A stretch of DNA of 64,000 bases from Roseiarcus sp963717215 (GCA_963717215.1 CAVQVS010000007.1:205745-269744), one strand, 5' to 3'; positions 1 to 8,437 are shown, counted from the stretch's first letter. Translations and numbers: made by a program. The notes: a model not told the origin generated them from the sequence alone.

Positions 1-883
1 CACCGGAGGTGAAGTTCGGCAGCGTCTTGCCTTCGGCGAGATCAGAGGCGTAGCCCTTATAGATCGTCGCCCACTTGTACTCGGCGCCGGTAATGAAACC
101 CTTTGGCGCGAGGGGCGCCTGGCTCGCATTGTGCCCGCAGGTCTTGACGCCGCGCTTCTCTCCTGTCTCGATGACCACTTTCGGTCCGTCAACATGGCAG
201 GTGATGACGTCGCAGCCAGCGTCGACGAGCGCGTTGGCTGCTTCCGCCTCGCGAACGGGCAGCGACCAGTCGCCGGTGAAGATGACTTGCACGGTCGCGT
301 TCGGATTGACCGAACGCGCGCCCAACAGGACGGAATTGATATTGCTCAACACGATCCCGATCGGCTTGGCCGCCACGAAGCCGATCTTGTTAGACTTCGT
401 CGAAAGACCGGCGGCGACGCCGTTCACGTAATGCGCCTGATTGAGGTAACCGAAATAGGAGCCGGCGTTTTTCGGATCCTTGTCCTTGTTCCATAGGGGC
501 GCCGCGTGGCGGAACTCGACGTCAGGATATTTTTTAGCAAGATCGATGACAAAGGGGCTGTAGTAGCCGAAAGAGGTCGCCAGGATGAGCCCGGCGCCGT
601 CGAGGTTGATCATCGATTCCATCGACTTTGAGACGGCGTCGGTCTCCGGCACGTTCTCTTCCTCGACCACTTTCACGCCTGGCACTTCCGCGAGCGACTT
701 GATCGCCACCGCATGCGCCTGGTTCCAGCCGAAGTCGTCGCGTGCGCCGACGTAGACCACACCGACGGTCAGGTCCTTGGCGGCAAGCGCCCGGCTGGCC
801 GAGCCCAAACTCAGCGAGGCGCCCGCTAGGCCGAACACAGTCGTCGTCAGGAGCGAACGTCTTGAAATCGTAAGTGCGGTCAT
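1..883 (-). CDS. BMP-family ABC transporter substrate-binding protein (3' end outside window)
   Basis: Reading the minus strand from the ATG at 881-883 gives an open frame to the window edge (about 294 residues), so the C-terminus is missing. The N-terminus has a twin-arginine-like segment (SRRSLLTTTVFG) followed by a hydrophobic stretch and an Ala-x-Ala cleavage region, so export to the periplasm is likely. The mature part matches the Bmp (basic membrane protein, PF02608) solute receptors: VGVVYVGARDDFGWNQAH near the start, then FGYYSPFVIDLAKKYPDV and GYLNQAHYVNGVAAG. Such receptors feed ABC importers for nucleosides or other small cyclic solutes. The permease and ATPase genes would lie beyond base 1. 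Its position beside an aromatic-acid cluster suggests an aromatic or purine-like substrate; that is inference. Confidence 0.88.
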   Translation of the reverse strand, partial: MTALTISRRSLLTTTVFGLAGASLSLGSASRALAAKDLTVGVVYVGARDDFGWNQAHAVAIKSLAEVPGVKVVEEENVPETDAVSKSMESMINLDGAGLILATSFGYYSPFVIDLAKKYPDVEFRHAAPLWNKDKDPKNAGSYFGYLNQAHYVNGVAAGLSTKSNKIGFVAAKPIGIVLSNINSVLLGARSVNPNATVQVIFTGDWSLPVREAEAANALVDAGCDVITCHVDGPKVVIETGEKRGVKTCGHNASQAPLAPKGFITGAEYKWATIYKGYASDLAEGKTLPNFTSG

Positions 884-1111
884 CGTGATCCTCGGGCGGG
901 CAGCGCTGCGCAGGCGAGGCCTGCGGCTACTCAAAGTTAACGGCAGCAAAGAACGTGCCGACCCCGAAAGCTCACGAGAGTGCAGCGTGGTTTAGCCTCA
1001 TTCTTTGGCGCCCCGCCCGATTGTTAATCGTGGCGCGCCTCATTTAATCGGTCGGACCAGTGGGAGCCCCGCACGGCGAGCGCTCGGAAGGCTTCGCTGG
1101 TCTACAGACGA

Positions 1112-1888
1112 TTAGTCCAGACAGACGGACAGTAGCGCCGAAGCCGGGTCCGTCAGTCCCTCAATGACGTCAAAGTGATGTTTGCCGCTTTCCGGCGTCC
1201 ATGGGCAGGACCAGGCTTCCGACAGAAGTCGAGCTTGCCAAAGAAAAGCGGGCCGTTCCTGCGCGCCGACCCAGACCTGCGCCTCGACGCCCGGACGCAG
1301 CGCGAGCCGGGCAGGGCTCTCCTCAGCAATTTCCGCCGTATCGAGGCACAGGTTGTCGTTCATGGCGGTGTGAGAAATTGGCTCCAGATCTGAAAGCGGC
1401 GAAATCGGTACGACCCGCTTGACGGGCGCCGACAGGGTCACATCGGCGCAACCCATTCGGGCGCTCAGATGACCGCCGGCGGAATGGCCGGTGACGACGA
1501 CCGGACCCGCGACGAAACCCGCGGCGACGTGGACAGCGCGCACGATCTCCTGGGTCATCGCGCTGATCCGGGCCTCGGGCGCGAGCGTGTAGGATGGCAT
1601 GGCGCAGGCCCAACCGCGCGCCATGGCGCCTGCGGCCAGATGCGACCACAGATCGCGATCGAACCTCAGCCAATAGCCGCCATGGACGAACACCAGAAGA
1701 CCCAGCGGCGCGACCTCGGGCAGAAAGAGATCGAGAGCGTTGCGCGGTTTGGGACCGTAGGGAATCGCGGTCCGTGCTCGTTGACCGAGCGCGGCGCGAA
1801 AAGCCGCAGCCTCTTGCGCCCAACGAGGCGGAAATGTTTCGGCGCCCGGAATGAAGGGGCCGTTTGCGTAGGCGCGGTCGTGGTCCAC
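1112..1888 (-). CDS. alpha/beta hydrolase, kynurenine-formamidase-like
   Basis: A 258-residue alpha/beta-hydrolase-fold protein. Visible motifs are HGGYW (oxyanion hole, about residues 69-73), the nucleophile elbow GHSAGGH (about 134-140) and a C-terminal HHFD that supplies the catalytic histidine. The HGGYW plus GHSAGGH combination is typical of the arylformamidase/BNA7-like esterase group, which hydrolyses N-formylkynurenine or related amides and esters. It lies 32 bases downstream of the MarR regulator on the same strand, so the two are probably co-transcribed, and faces the cupin/monooxygenase pair and the CoA ligase. A role in processing an aromatic amide or ester before CoA activation is plausible; the true substrate is not evident from sequence. 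Confidence 0.82.
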   Translation of the reverse strand: MDHDRAYANGPFIPGAETFPPRWAQEAAAFRAALGQRARTAIPYGPKPRNALDLFLPEVAPLGLLVFVHGGYWLRFDRDLWSHLAAGAMARGWACAMPSYTLAPEARISAMTQEIVRAVHVAAGFVAGPVVVTGHSAGGHLSARMGCADVTLSAPVKRVVPISPLSDLEPISHTAMNDNLCLDTAEIAEESPARLALRPGVEAQVWVGAQERPAFLWQARLLSEAWSCPWTPESGKHHFDVIEGLTDPASALLSVCLD

Positions 1889-1920
1889 TTGGGTGTCCCG
1901 TCTTGGAGGCGATCAGTTTG

Positions 1921-2382
1921 CTATGCTGAGAGGTTGTCCGCGATCCTTTTCAACCGATCTCGTAAAGCCGCTATCTCCGCGGAAGAGAGGCCGGTCAAGG
2001 CCTGATCGGTTTCCGCCATGGTCAGCGGCAGGATGCGCGCGAACATTCTCCGACCTTTGGGAGTGAGCGAGATCACCAGGCTCCGGCGGTCGCTCTCCCG
2101 TTCTTGACGGGCGATAAGCCGCGCCTCTTCCATCAGTCCAAGCGTGCGCGTGAGGGTGGTGCGGTCCACGGACGTCAGATCAGCAAGCCGGCCCATCGTC
2201 GCGCCGGAATGCTCCTGCAGCACGGCGAGCACGCGCCAGCGGGGGTAGTCGAGGTCGAAGCGACGCAGTTGCGCATTGATCGCCCGCGTCCGTCGAGCGA
2301 GGATCTGGCTGAAATAGAAGAAGAGATGATCCTCAAGCTTGAAAGCGTGTGTCGCCCCTGCTTTGCGCGCGCGCTCCGGCAT
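1921..2382 (-). CDS. MarR-family transcriptional regulator
   Basis: A 153-residue winged-helix protein. The DNA-binding region is clear: RWRVLAVLQEHSGATMGRLA, then the recognition helix around SVDRTTLTRTLGLMEEARLI and the wing ERESDRRSLVISLTPKG. MarR proteins usually repress a neighbouring divergent operon and are released by a phenolic or CoA-thioester ligand. This one is divergent from the cupin/monooxygenase genes (start at 2534) across a 151-bp gap, and precedes the alpha/beta hydrolase on its own strand. It is therefore the likely local regulator of the aromatic cluster. Confidence 0.9.
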   Translation of the reverse strand: MPERARKAGATHAFKLEDHLFFYFSQILARRTRAINAQLRRFDLDYPRWRVLAVLQEHSGATMGRLADLTSVDRTTLTRTLGLMEEARLIARQERESDRRSLVISLTPKGRRMFARILPLTMAETDQALTGLSSAEIAALRDRLKRIADNLSA

Positions 2383-2533
2383 CGTCCTCCGCAGAACCCG
2401 GTCGGCCCAATTAGGTTGACTTGCACATATTATGCTCCACTATGAGGCGATAGCAATCGGCGGAAGACCGGAATGTGAGTTTGCGGGCGCCGACACCGCT
2501 CGCAAATCAATAAACACAAGGAGGGACACAACT
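2383..2533. promoter_or_regulatory. divergent control region between marR-type gene and cupin gene
   Basis: A 151-bp gap between divergent genes. A TTGACT hexamer near 2415 followed at about 18 bases by an AT-rich CTATGA block could be a sigma70-type promoter for the cupin operon. An AGGAGG ribosome-binding site lies just before the cupin start and decides that start. No clear MarR palindrome was identified by eye. Confidence 0.4.
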
Positions 2534-2989
2534 ATGCCATTGGCTCCTGGGATCACTAGGGCTTGCGACGGGCTCGACAACATAGCCTGGAACATTCTCG
2601 GCCAGACCTATGTCCCCAAGGCGGTGTCCGATAGCTCCTTCGCCTGGCACGCGACCCTTCCACCGGATACGTTCGTGCCCCCTCATATCCATCCGACACA
2701 GGATGAGTTCATCTATATGTTCGAGGGCCAGTTCGAGCTGATGCTCGATGGCCGCACGGTCTTCGCCAATCCCGGCGATCTCGTGCGCATGCCTATGGGG
2801 CTGCCGCACGCGATCTACAACAAGTCGGGGCGGATGGTGAAATGCCTGTTCTGGGTCGCGCCGACCCGTCGGCTCTATGACCTGTTCTGGGGTATCCACA
2901 ACCTGCCCGAGCAAACGCCGGCCGAAGTCGTCGCGCTGTCCGCCAAGCACGAAGTCGACTTCCTTCCGCCTCCCGACGAGGCGAAGTGA
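2534..2989 (+). CDS. cupin-domain protein
   Basis: A 151-residue protein with one cupin barrel. The metal-binding motif 1 is PPHIHPTQDEFIYMFEG, holding His, His and Glu in the usual spacing, and motif 2 lies around PGDLVRMPMGLPHAIYN. The ATG at 2534 is preceded by a strong AGGAGG site, which is why I prefer it to the upstream in-frame ATG at 2432. Small cupins beside flavin monooxygenases are common in aromatic catabolic clusters and may be dioxygenases, isomerases or ligand-binding proteins. The next gene begins 27 bases downstream on the same strand, so they form an operon. Confidence 0.82.
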   Translation: MPLAPGITRACDGLDNIAWNILGQTYVPKAVSDSSFAWHATLPPDTFVPPHIHPTQDEFIYMFEGQFELMLDGRTVFANPGDLVRMPMGLPHAIYNKSGRMVKCLFWVAPTRRLYDLFWGIHNLPEQTPAEVVALSAKHEVDFLPPPDEAK

Positions 2990-3016
2990 GCTTGCGCCGA
3001 AAGTAAGGGCAGACCT

Positions 3017-4258
3017 GTGAAAGTGCTCATTGCGGGTGCGGGCCTCGGCGGACTGACGCTCGCGCTCATGCTTCATCGGCGGGGCGTCGAAAGCGTCATT
3101 TTCGAACAAGCCGCGGAGATCCGTGAGGTCGGCGTCGGCATCAACATTCTCCCGCACGCCATCAAGGAGCTCGCTGCGGTCGATCTCTTGCCGAAGCTCG
3201 ACGCCATCGGCATCCGCACAAGGGAACTTCACTACCTGAGCCGGCTTGGCCAGAAAGTGTGGTCCGAACCGCGCGGCGTAGACGCCGGTTTCGACTATCC
3301 GCAGTTCTCGATCCATCGCGGCCGTTTGCAGAAGCTGATCCACGACGAAGTGATCGCGAAACTTGGTTCGGGCGCGGTGCGCACCGGCATGAGACTGCAA
3401 GGCTTCATGCAGGACGAGAGCGGCGTCGTTGCGCACTTCACGGACGCGAAGTCCGGGGTAAGCAGCGAGACTGTGCGCGCGGACGTCCTTGTTGGCGCGG
3501 ACGGCATCCACTCCGTCGTCCGTCGCCATTTCCAACCCAAGCAGGGCCGCCCGAAATGGCAGGGGCTCATGCTGTGGCGAGGCGCCGCGGAATGGCCGAA
3601 GTTCTTGACCGGAAGCTCGATGGTTATCGCTGGCGGAATGAGCGCGAAGATCGCGCTCTATCCGATTGCGCCAGGGTCGACGCCCGACACGCGCCTTACC
3701 AACTGGGCGATCGTTTCGCGCATCGCCGACGGAGAGCTCACACCCGCGCCAATCGATTCCTGGTCGCGAATGGGACGCATGGACGAGGTGATCCCTTACG
3801 CCAGGCGCTTCAACGTGCCGGGCGTCGACGTCGAGGCCCTGGTGCGCTCGACTTCGGTCTGCTGGGAATATCCCATGTGCGACCGCGACCCCCTGCCGCA
3901 TTGGAGCTATAGCCGCGTCACGCTCCTCGGCGACGCCGCTCATCCGATGTACCCGGTCGGCTCGAACGGCGCGGCGCAGGCGATCCTCGACGGGCGTTCT
4001 CTCGCCGACTGGCTTCGGAAGGCCGATCACCCGATGCAGGCTTTGCATGAATACGAACGCGACCGCTTGCCGAAGACCGCAGAGATCGTGCGCCTCAACC
4101 GGAAAGGCGGACCCGAGCGGGTGATCGACGAAGTCGAGAAACTCGCCCCGGCGGGCTTCGAGTCGGTCGAGCGCGTGCTCAGCCACGGCGAGCGCGAGGC
4201 GATCGTGAAGGGATACGCCAGCACAGCCGGCTTCACGCAGAGTCAGGTCAACAAGTGA
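3017..4258 (+). CDS. FAD-dependent aromatic monooxygenase (salicylate-hydroxylase-like)
   Basis: A 413-residue group A flavoprotein monooxygenase starting with GTG. The N-terminal Rossmann motif is IAGAGLGGLTLALMLHRRG (residues about 5-23); the second FAD motif, VLVGADGIHSVVR, lies near 160; and the third, LLGDAAHPMYPVGSNGAAQA, near 300. This is the layout of salicylate and p-hydroxybenzoate hydroxylases, which use NAD(P)H and O2 to hydroxylate an aromatic acid. It is co-directional with the cupin gene and convergent with the CoA-ligase gene. The substrate is not readable from sequence; hydroxylation of a benzoate-type or aminobenzoate-type acid fits the neighbours. Confidence 0.9.
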   Translation: MKVLIAGAGLGGLTLALMLHRRGVESVIFEQAAEIREVGVGINILPHAIKELAAVDLLPKLDAIGIRTRELHYLSRLGQKVWSEPRGVDAGFDYPQFSIHRGRLQKLIHDEVIAKLGSGAVRTGMRLQGFMQDESGVVAHFTDAKSGVSSETVRADVLVGADGIHSVVRRHFQPKQGRPKWQGLMLWRGAAEWPKFLTGSSMVIAGGMSAKIALYPIAPGSTPDTRLTNWAIVSRIADGELTPAPIDSWSRMGRMDEVIPYARRFNVPGVDVEALVRSTSVCWEYPMCDRDPLPHWSYSRVTLLGDAAHPMYPVGSNGAAQAILDGRSLADWLRKADHPMQALHEYERDRLPKTAEIVRLNRKGGPERVIDEVEKLAPAGFESVERVLSHGEREAIVKGYASTAGFTQSQVNK

Positions 4259-4296
4259 AGGCGCCGCGTGGCGCGAGCGCTGAAAACGATTGCCGA

Positions 4297-5916
4297 TCAA
4301 GATAGCGACCGGAGCTGGAAGCGCTGGATCTTGCCCGTCTGCGTTTTTGGCAAGGCATCCACGAACCGGACCGTGCGCGGATATTTGTAGGGCGCAATGG
4401 TCGCCTTGACGTGGTTTTGCAGCCGCTCAGCAGTCGCATCGTCCCCGAGAACGTCAGGCTCTAATACGACGAAAGCGGCGACGATCTGGCCTCGCTCCTC
4501 GTCGGCAAGCCCAATCACCGCGCATTCGCTGACGCATTCGTGCGTGAGCAGCGCCGCTTCCACCTCGGGGCCGGCGATGTTGTAGCCGGATGAGATGATC
4601 ATGTCGTCGTTGCGGGCGGCGAAATGGAAATATCCATCCTCATCCTGACTGAACGCGTCGCCGGTGACGTTCCAGCCGTTTTGCACGTATTCCTGCTGAC
4701 GGGCGTCCGCGAGATAGCGGCAGCCGGTCGGGCCCCGCACGGCGAGCCGCCCGACCGTTCCGCGCGGAACGACGTCGAAGTGCTTGTCGACGATCTTGGC
4801 TTCGTAGCCGGGAACGGGCTTTCCGGTCACGCCCGGTCTTCGATCGTCGAGACGACAGCCGATAAACACATGCAGCATTTCCGTCGAGCCTATGCCGTCG
4901 AGGATCGGCACGCCGGTGCGCTTCGTCCAGGCGTCGTAAATGGGAGCGGGAAGCGTCTCGCCTGCGGACACAGCGAGCCGAAGCGAGGAGAGGTCCGCTC
5001 CTTCGTCTAACGCCGCGAGCATCGCGCGATAAGCGGTCGGGGCGGTGAAGCAGACTGTCGCCTTGTAGGCTTCGATGATCTTGACGAGGTTCGGCGGCGT
5101 CGCGCTTTCGATCAGCACGGCGGAGGCCCCGAAGCGCAGCGGGAAAACGGCAAGTCCGCCCAGCCCGAATGTGAAGGCGATCGGAGGGGAACCGACGAAT
5201 ACATCGTCGGGCTGAACCCTCAGCACTTTTTTCGCATAGACGTCGGCAATGATGAGAATGTCACGATGAAAGTGCATCGTCGCCTTGGGCGAACCGGTCG
5301 TTCCCGAGGTGAATCCGAGCAACGCGACGTCGTCTCGCCCGGTACGCACGGCGGCCAAGGTCACCGGCTTGTTGAGGGCGAGGCGGTCAAGCTCGGCGTC
5401 GTGGTTGGCGGTGCCGTCGAAGCCGACGACGCCTTTAAGAAAGCTGCTCGTCTTGGCGCAGGCGACCAGTTCATCGAGGATCCGGGTGTCACACAGCGCA
5501 AGGCCGATCTCGGCCTTGTCGACGATCTTCGTCAGCTCTCCGGCCCGCAGCATCGGCATGGTGTTGACCACGACCGCGCCCGCTTTCGTCGCGGCGAGCC
5601 AGCAGGCGATCATCGCGGGATTGTTGGCCGAGCGGATGAGCACGCGATTGCCTGGCTTGACGCCATAGTCCTCGATCAGCGCCCGGGCGAGACGGTTGCT
5701 CCAGTCGGCAAGCTCCTTGTACGTGCGGCGCCGGCCATGGCCGACGAGGGCGGTATGGTCGCCAAAGCCGCGCTCGACCATGCGATCGGTGAGCTCGACC
5801 GCGGCGTTCAGGTGTTCCGGATAGTCGAGCCCGTCGAGCCGGAAGTCCGGCCATTGGTCGGGTGGAGGCAGATTGTCGCGCGCAAACGGATCAGTGTGCG
5901 CGGTGGGACCGAGCAT
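4297..5916 (-). CDS. benzoate-CoA ligase family protein (2-aminobenzoate-CoA-ligase-like)
   Basis: A 539-residue acyl-adenylate-forming enzyme. It carries the P-loop-like motif LLGFTSGTTGSPKATMH, the A5 segment DGIGSTEMLHVF, the A7 region NVTGDAF and the C-terminal Lys-containing motif ALPKTQTGKIQRFQLR. The opening residues (AHTDPFARDNLPPPDQWP) resemble the 2-aminobenzoate-CoA ligase branch of the benzoate-CoA ligase family, which activates an aromatic acid with ATP and CoA. With the neighbouring monooxygenase, cupin, hydrolase and solute receptor it suggests uptake and CoA-dependent breakdown of an anthranilate- or benzoate-type compound. The family call is firm; anthranilate as substrate is tentative. 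Confidence 0.85.
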   Translation of the reverse strand: MLGPTAHTDPFARDNLPPPDQWPDFRLDGLDYPEHLNAAVELTDRMVERGFGDHTALVGHGRRRTYKELADWSNRLARALIEDYGVKPGNRVLIRSANNPAMIACWLAATKAGAVVVNTMPMLRAGELTKIVDKAEIGLALCDTRILDELVACAKTSSFLKGVVGFDGTANHDAELDRLALNKPVTLAAVRTGRDDVALLGFTSGTTGSPKATMHFHRDILIIADVYAKKVLRVQPDDVFVGSPPIAFTFGLGGLAVFPLRFGASAVLIESATPPNLVKIIEAYKATVCFTAPTAYRAMLAALDEGADLSSLRLAVSAGETLPAPIYDAWTKRTGVPILDGIGSTEMLHVFIGCRLDDRRPGVTGKPVPGYEAKIVDKHFDVVPRGTVGRLAVRGPTGCRYLADARQQEYVQNGWNVTGDAFSQDEDGYFHFAARNDDMIISSGYNIAGPEVEAALLTHECVSECAVIGLADEERGQIVAAFVVLEPDVLGDDATAERLQNHVKATIAPYKYPRTVRFVDALPKTQTGKIQRFQLRSLS

Positions 5917-6081
5917 GGGTTCGTTTCTCCATCGGACGCCGCCTCAGAAGACCTTGCCCTCCGACCCTGTCAATCCGCGAGTTTATGCCCGTTGGGCGCG
6001 ACGCGGGTTCAATGCATCCAATATGCGGATTTCACATAGGTCGATGCAAATTAAAACAGCATAAACGACAATAAAAGAGCG

Positions 6082-6135
6082 TAAACGCTAGTAAACGCCA
6101 GTAAAACAGCTGGCGTTTACTAGCGTTTATTTTTT
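6082..6135 (+). terminator. 20-bp perfect stem-loop with T6 tail
   Basis: The arms at 6082-6101 and 6110-6129 are perfect 20-base inverted copies (left arm TAAACGCTAGTAAACGCCAG), separated by an 8-base loop and followed by six T at 6130-6135. This is an intrinsic-terminator shape for + strand transcription, with an unusually long perfect stem. No + strand protein gene precedes it. A protein-binding or recombination palindrome is the alternative reading. Confidence 0.6.
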
Positions 6136-6168
6136 CGAATCGAGACTTTTCAATGGGTTACAAGCGAT
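6134..6168 (+). repeat. dispersed 35-bp intergenic element, copy 1
   Basis: This stretch matches 58443-58477 at 31 of 35 positions by my alignment; the shared core is TCAATGGGTTACA with the flank CGAGACTT. Both copies lie in AT-rich intergenic DNA. Its function is unknown; a remnant of a mobile element or a recombinase site is possible. Confidence 0.6.
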
Positions 6169-6391
6169 TTAAATAAAAAAACCATCCTCGCTTTTTGGGG
6201 CTTGCCGCGGAATGCATTAAACGCATACCTCGATTGGCTCGTTTGCCATTGCACGCGATTTAGGTCCAAATTCCCCCACAAGGAAAAATATAGCACGGAT
6301 TGCATTATTTGAAAAGAATTGGTTCGATTTCTGTGAGTTCGATGGAGCCTGATCCGGTCAACGCACTCGGGCAGCGGGAACAGGGTCACGA

Positions 6392-6417
6392 AGCGCTCCG
6401 TGAGCGCTAGGTTTTTT
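6392..6417 (+). terminator. intrinsic terminator
   Basis: A perfect 7-bp stem (AGCGCTC / GAGCGCT) with a 3-base loop is followed within three bases by six T. It points to the + strand and sits just upstream of the GFA gene, with no recognised + strand gene before it. Confidence 0.6.
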
Positions 6418-6431
6418 GGGAAAGTCAACGG

Positions 6432-7097
6432 GTGCGGACGGCGGCGCTGAAGACCAATCCAAACCACGTTGCGCAGTGCCGGTGCAGCGCCGTCGAAATT
6501 GGCGCCTGGAGCGAGCCCATTCTCGTCGCCGCCTGCTATTGCGACGATTGTCAGGCCGCATCCGAACGGCTCGCCGCCAACGGGGCGTCTGCTGCCTCCG
6601 CCGACGGCGGCACGGAATTCATGGTCTTCCGCCGCGATCGCATCGCCTGCAAGCGCGGGGCGGAACGTCTCGAGGCGATGAGGCTGACCGCCGCCACGAA
6701 GACCCGGCGCATGATTGCGGGCTGCTGCGCGACGCCCATGTACGTGGGCTTCGACGACAAGCGACCCTGGGTGTCGGCGTTCCGCGCCAGTTTCGGCGCC
6801 GACGCCCCTCCGGTGCAAATGCGCATCTGCACCCGGTTCAGACGGGCGGAAGACAAGGCTAAAGACGACCTGCCCGAGCACAAGGGCTATCCGGCCGCGA
6901 TGATCCTGCGCGTTCTCGCCGTCTGGCCGCGCCTGCTGTTCAGCGGCCTGTCGGCGCTTTGCCGTAATTCGGGCGCCTTTGGGGATCGCGAGAGGGCTAA
7001 TACAGCTGTATTTTGCCCGGAATACAGTCGCCGGCGCTGCGCCTTGAGACGGAATCGGCGCCGGGGCGCTTTCACTCCAGCGCGAGCGGAAATCTAG
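6432..7097 (+). CDS. GFA-family (glutathione-dependent formaldehyde-activating-like) protein
   Basis: A 221-residue frame whose first 150 residues show the zinc-binding GFA/CENP-V fold (PF04828): CRCSAVEIGAW, then CYCDDCQAA, an Arg-rich middle, and CCATPMYVGF. The cysteine pairs CxC and CxxC are the expected zinc ligands. Family members bind small thiol adducts or simply zinc; few have a proven enzymatic role. The tail after about residue 165 is Arg-rich and may not be conserved. The gene stands alone, 515 bp from the CoA-ligase gene. The exact start is uncertain because no strong ribosome-binding site is visible. Confidence 0.75.
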   Translation: MRTAALKTNPNHVAQCRCSAVEIGAWSEPILVAACYCDDCQAASERLAANGASAASADGGTEFMVFRRDRIACKRGAERLEAMRLTAATKTRRMIAGCCATPMYVGFDDKRPWVSAFRASFGADAPPVQMRICTRFRRAEDKAKDDLPEHKGYPAAMILRVLAVWPRLLFSGLSALCRNSGAFGDRERANTAVFCPEYSRRRCALRRNRRRGAFTPARAEI

Positions 7098-7511
7098 GGT
7101 CGAAACTCAATCGCGCCCTTGCGCCGGCGCCGTTCGAAGACGGCGCGATGAACAGCCTCTTTGCGCGAATACCGGTCATCCGCGAAGGCGTGCAGGAACC
7201 GATCCCAACAGACCTTCCAGCAACGGCGCTAAATCGCCTTTTGTTCGCGGAAAATAGCGACTATGAGCAAGTTATTGTGCTATTTGAGGCTGGGCACAAT
7301 GACCGAATCCCGAAAACTCGCGGCGTTCTAGCGGCAGGGTCACTTGCCTCGACATCTCTGTAAGGCAAATAATTCTAGCAATTGTACGCAACAAATGCTG
7401 TGTTTAACTTGATGCCCGGGGAATTCGACGCGCCTGAAGTGATTGATTGACGCGACAACTCAAGCGATTATAATAACCATGCATAGAATGTCTAATTTAA
7501 GGGAGGCCGTC
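7098..7511. other. 414-bp intergenic region, no recognised gene
   Basis: A + strand frame (7013-7363) overlaps the GFA gene's end and runs into this stretch, but it has no domain and no good start, so I do not call it. The second half is AT-rich and probably holds the promoter of the PEP-CTERM gene, whose GGGAGG site is at 7501-7506. Confidence 0.5.
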
Positions 7512-8342
7512 ATGAGTTTGCGCGCAACGCTTACTGTTTCGACATCGCTTTTGGTCACTATACTCGGAAGCCTGAACATCGCCCGGGCTGACCCTATTTT
7601 CGACCCCACTGCCGCAGGCCTGATCCTCAGCAATACGATCCCCGACCTGGACCTTTTTCTTCTCTCTCAGTTTGTTGGATTCTTGCCAGGCCAAACGCTG
7701 AGCTACGGGGCAACCGTCTCCCCAACCGGGTTTAGCGAGCAAGTGACAGGCGCGTATGGAGCCTCAAATCTCGCTGTCGCGTATACAGCCACGGTAGACC
7801 AAACCAGCCCCGGCACGATTGTCGCGTTGCAGAGTACAGGCACCTATGGCAGCTCTCCTGAAACAGGCGGATATAGCCAGACATTCCAATATTCGGACAA
7901 TACGGGAACGACGTTTCAATTGGAAATAAACGGGTTTTTCAACGTCGGTGTAAATACGGCGGACGTGGGTTTGACCATCCTCGGAGACAATAATTCCGGC
8001 GCGTATTCACTTACGAATTCGTCCGGCACAATTACCACCAATGGTGTGGCTCACGTTATTCCTCTCGGATCAAATTTTATTACTCTTGACGGCGTGCAAT
8101 TTCCATTTTTTCCCGGAGTGGAAGCGACTAGCTGCGTGGCCGGATACAACTCCGTAGGTGGTCAACATCCGTTGTGCCCTATGGTACCCAATACTGCGAC
8201 AATACAGTTCGACCTTTCCGTAGACGGATCTTTGTCAACAGTCCCTGAGCCGTCGACGTGGGCGATGCTGGTTCTCGGCTTTGTGGGCCTCGGCTTCGCC
8301 GGCTATCGCGCCTCGCGCAAGAGCGCCGCTATCGCCGCTTGA
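7512..8342 (+). CDS. PEPxxWA-CTERM sorting domain-containing protein
   Basis: A 276-residue secreted protein. The N-terminus (SLRATLTVSTSLLVTILGSL then ARA) is a signal peptide. The body is rich in Ser, Thr, Gly and Asn with beta-strand character and no enzyme motif. The C-terminus holds the sorting signal VPEPSTWAMLVLGFVGLGFA followed by the basic tail GYRASRK, which is the PEPxxWA variant recognised by proteobacterial exosortase systems. The protein is probably anchored briefly and then processed for release into an extracellular polymer. The start at 7512 has a GGGAGG site 5 bases upstream. Codon use is visibly more AT-rich than in neighbours, as is usual for this family. No exosortase gene lies in the window. 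Confidence 0.88.
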   Translation: MSLRATLTVSTSLLVTILGSLNIARADPIFDPTAAGLILSNTIPDLDLFLLSQFVGFLPGQTLSYGATVSPTGFSEQVTGAYGASNLAVAYTATVDQTSPGTIVALQSTGTYGSSPETGGYSQTFQYSDNTGTTFQLEINGFFNVGVNTADVGLTILGDNNSGAYSLTNSSGTITTNGVAHVIPLGSNFITLDGVQFPFFPGVEATSCVAGYNSVGGQHPLCPMVPNTATIQFDLSVDGSLSTVPEPSTWAMLVLGFVGLGFAGYRASRKSAAIAA

Positions 8343-8351
8343 GCACGATCT

Positions 8352-8385
8352 CATCCAGAGAAAGGCCGCGGCCTTTCTCTGGATG
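8352..8385. terminator. perfect 34-bp palindrome after the PEP-CTERM gene
   Basis: Two 17-base arms (CATCCAGAGAAAGGCCG and its exact complement) meet without a loop, starting ten bases after the stop codon at 8342. It probably ends transcription of the PEP-CTERM gene, though it lacks a T tract. Confidence 0.5.
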
Positions 8386-8437
8386 GCTGCGCGGGCGCAG
8401 GACGGCCGCGCCCTGGCGGCGATCTCAAGGGGGGACT

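Larger units (their letters stand above)
5917..6431. other. AT-rich intergenic region with two + strand terminators
   Basis: This 515-bp gap between divergent genes is clearly poorer in G+C than its surroundings. It contains iterated TAAACG-type words around 6060-6105, two terminator-like hairpins that both point to the + strand although no + strand gene lies upstream, and one copy of a dispersed 35-bp element (6134-6168). A minus-strand frame crosses it (6150-6881), but it opposes the GFA gene and shows no domain. I see no convincing protein gene here. Confidence 0.6.

Noticed and set aside
2507..4300. 597-codon minus-strand frame opposite the cupin and monooxygenase genes
   Set aside because: Arg/His/Asp-rich antisense shadow without motifs; both opposite genes are clear family members.
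6150..6881. 243-codon minus-strand frame opposite the GFA gene
   Set aside because: It has no recognisable domain and is a shadow of the GFA gene over most of its length; the GFA frame has conserved zinc-binding cysteines.
7013..7363. 116-codon + strand frame after the GFA gene
   Set aside because: It overlaps the GFA coding end, lacks a ribosome-binding site and shows no domain.
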